Shown: positions 63,513-64,000 of the stretch, in pieces
How positions within the stretch are numbered: the stretch's first letter is position 1
How the letters are laid out: each line of letters begins with the position of its first letter
Assembly: GCA_963719135.1 (NCBI GenBank)
Contig: CAVRAZ010000001.1
Coordinates: forward strand, 62,001 to 126,000
From: CAVRAZ01 sp963719135
GTDB taxonomy: Bacteria > Pseudomonadota > Gammaproteobacteria > DSM-19610
DNA length: 64,000 bases
Reading direction: 5' to 3'
The notes under the pieces: generated by a model
Told to the model about the DNA's origin: nothing
The model's input: only the letters and a program-made list of their open reading frames with translations
Databases searched by the model: none
Translations under genes and position numbers: made by a program

Positions 63513-64000
63513 ATGAAAATCGTCATTCTGTCGCTCAACAAGAAACTCTACTCCACCCAGCGCCTGGTCGAAGCGGCGCAGGCGCGCGGTCACGACGTCG
63601 ACGTGGTCGACACGCTCAAGTGCTATCTCGACATCGCCTCGCACCGGCCCAGCGTGCACTACAAGGGTAGACTGCTGCCTCAATACGATGCGGTCATACC
63701 CCGCATCGGTGCATCCATCACCGAATACGGCACCGCCGTCCTGCGCCAGTTCGAGATGATCGGCACCTATCCGCTGAACGAATCGGTCGCCATCACGCGC
63801 GCGCGCGACAAACTGCGCTCCCTGCAGATACTCGCGCGCGCCGGCGTGGGGCTGCCGATGACCGGTTTCGCGAGTTCACCGGACGACACGCAGGATCTGA
63901 TCAACCTCGTCGGCGGTCCGCCGCTGGTGCTCAAGCTGACCCACAGTTCGCAGGGCAGGGGCGTGGTGCTCGCGGAAACGCAGAGCGCCGCGGAGAGCCT
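63513..64000 (+). CDS. rimK: RimK, ribosomal protein S6 glutamate ligase (3' end cut by window edge)
   Basis: RimK is an ATP-grasp ligase that adds glutamate residues to the C-terminus of ribosomal protein S6. The visible 162 residues begin MKIVILSLNKKLYSTQRLVE and contain VIPRIGASITEYGTAVLRQF, ESVAITRARDKLRSLQILA and the start of the ATP-grasp core, PPLVLKLTHSSQGRGVVLAE. About 300 residues are expected in full, and the gene runs off the right edge. ATG 63513 follows GAGCAGG. Confidence 0.95.
   Translation, partial: MKIVILSLNKKLYSTQRLVEAAQARGHDVDVVDTLKCYLDIASHRPSVHYKGRLLPQYDAVIPRIGASITEYGTAVLRQFEMIGTYPLNESVAITRARDKLRSLQILARAGVGLPMTGFASSPDDTQDLINLVGGPPLVLKLTHSSQGRGVVLAETQSAAES

Overview
The window looks like the chromosome of a GC-rich gammaproteobacterium. 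The best marker is the block uvrY/gacA - uvrC - pgsA - tRNA-Gly - tRNA-Cys - tRNA-Leu (22.4-29.0 kb), the same order as in E. coli and its relatives. sufBC, trxC, pepN, dusA, rnd, yadGH, purT, slyX and rimK also fit. A DsrC/TusE protein with both C-terminal cysteines and several c-type cytochromes hint at a sulfur-metabolising lineage (Chromatiales/Acidiferrobacterales-like); that is inference, since no dsr or sox operon lies in the window.

Layout. 0-2.3 kb: sufB-sufC (sufC runs off the left edge) behind a near-perfect IscR type-1 operator. 2.5-5.8 kb: a nuoI remnant, a small coupled ORF and bifunctional putA. 6.3-8.5 kb: a secreted FG-GAP/ASPIC-UnbV protein with several frame breaks. 8.5-11.2 kb: a periplasmic operon of MauG-type peroxidase, frame-broken metallophosphoesterase and monohaem cytochrome c. 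11.3-12.4 kb: peroxiredoxin-glutaredoxin with a truncated LysR gene. 12.8-22 kb: housekeeping genes (DAHP synthase, galE, dusA, trxC, pepN, ybiB-like, Bax-inhibitor family). 22.2-29.0 kb: tRNA-Ser, two tandem GacA-type regulators (the second with a degenerate receiver), NHL and UDG genes, uvrC, pgsA and three tRNAs.

29.0-42.2 kb is an accessory region starting right at the 3' end of tRNA-Leu(TAA). Its first 5 kb is clearly poorer in GC by eye and carries an alpha/beta hydrolase and a 1146-residue caspase-like/NACHT-type NTPase/TPR protein, a bacterial NLR-like candidate defence gene and the most interesting object here. Then come IS256 and IS200-type remnants, a 0.3 kb repeat in two inverted copies, a truncated and an intact universal stress protein gene, a GDSL lipoprotein, a YceI protein and a lone OLD-family ATPase with a degraded TOPRIM site.

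42.3-64 kb returns to core genes: rnd, yadGH, a cyclophilin-HYDIN surface protein, dienelactone hydrolase-moaB, a YiiX-like hydrolase, frmA-frmB formaldehyde detoxification, dsrC, an alkaline-phosphatase-superfamily enzyme, purT, a GST, a ParA-like ATPase, a CMD-Rieske fusion, slyX, a RimK-associated protease and the start of rimK. Short palindromic elements are abundant: REP pairs, a 146-161 bp MITE in three copies, nested MITEs with an 11 bp duplication, and elements bounded by TTAACCACAAAGGAC arms.
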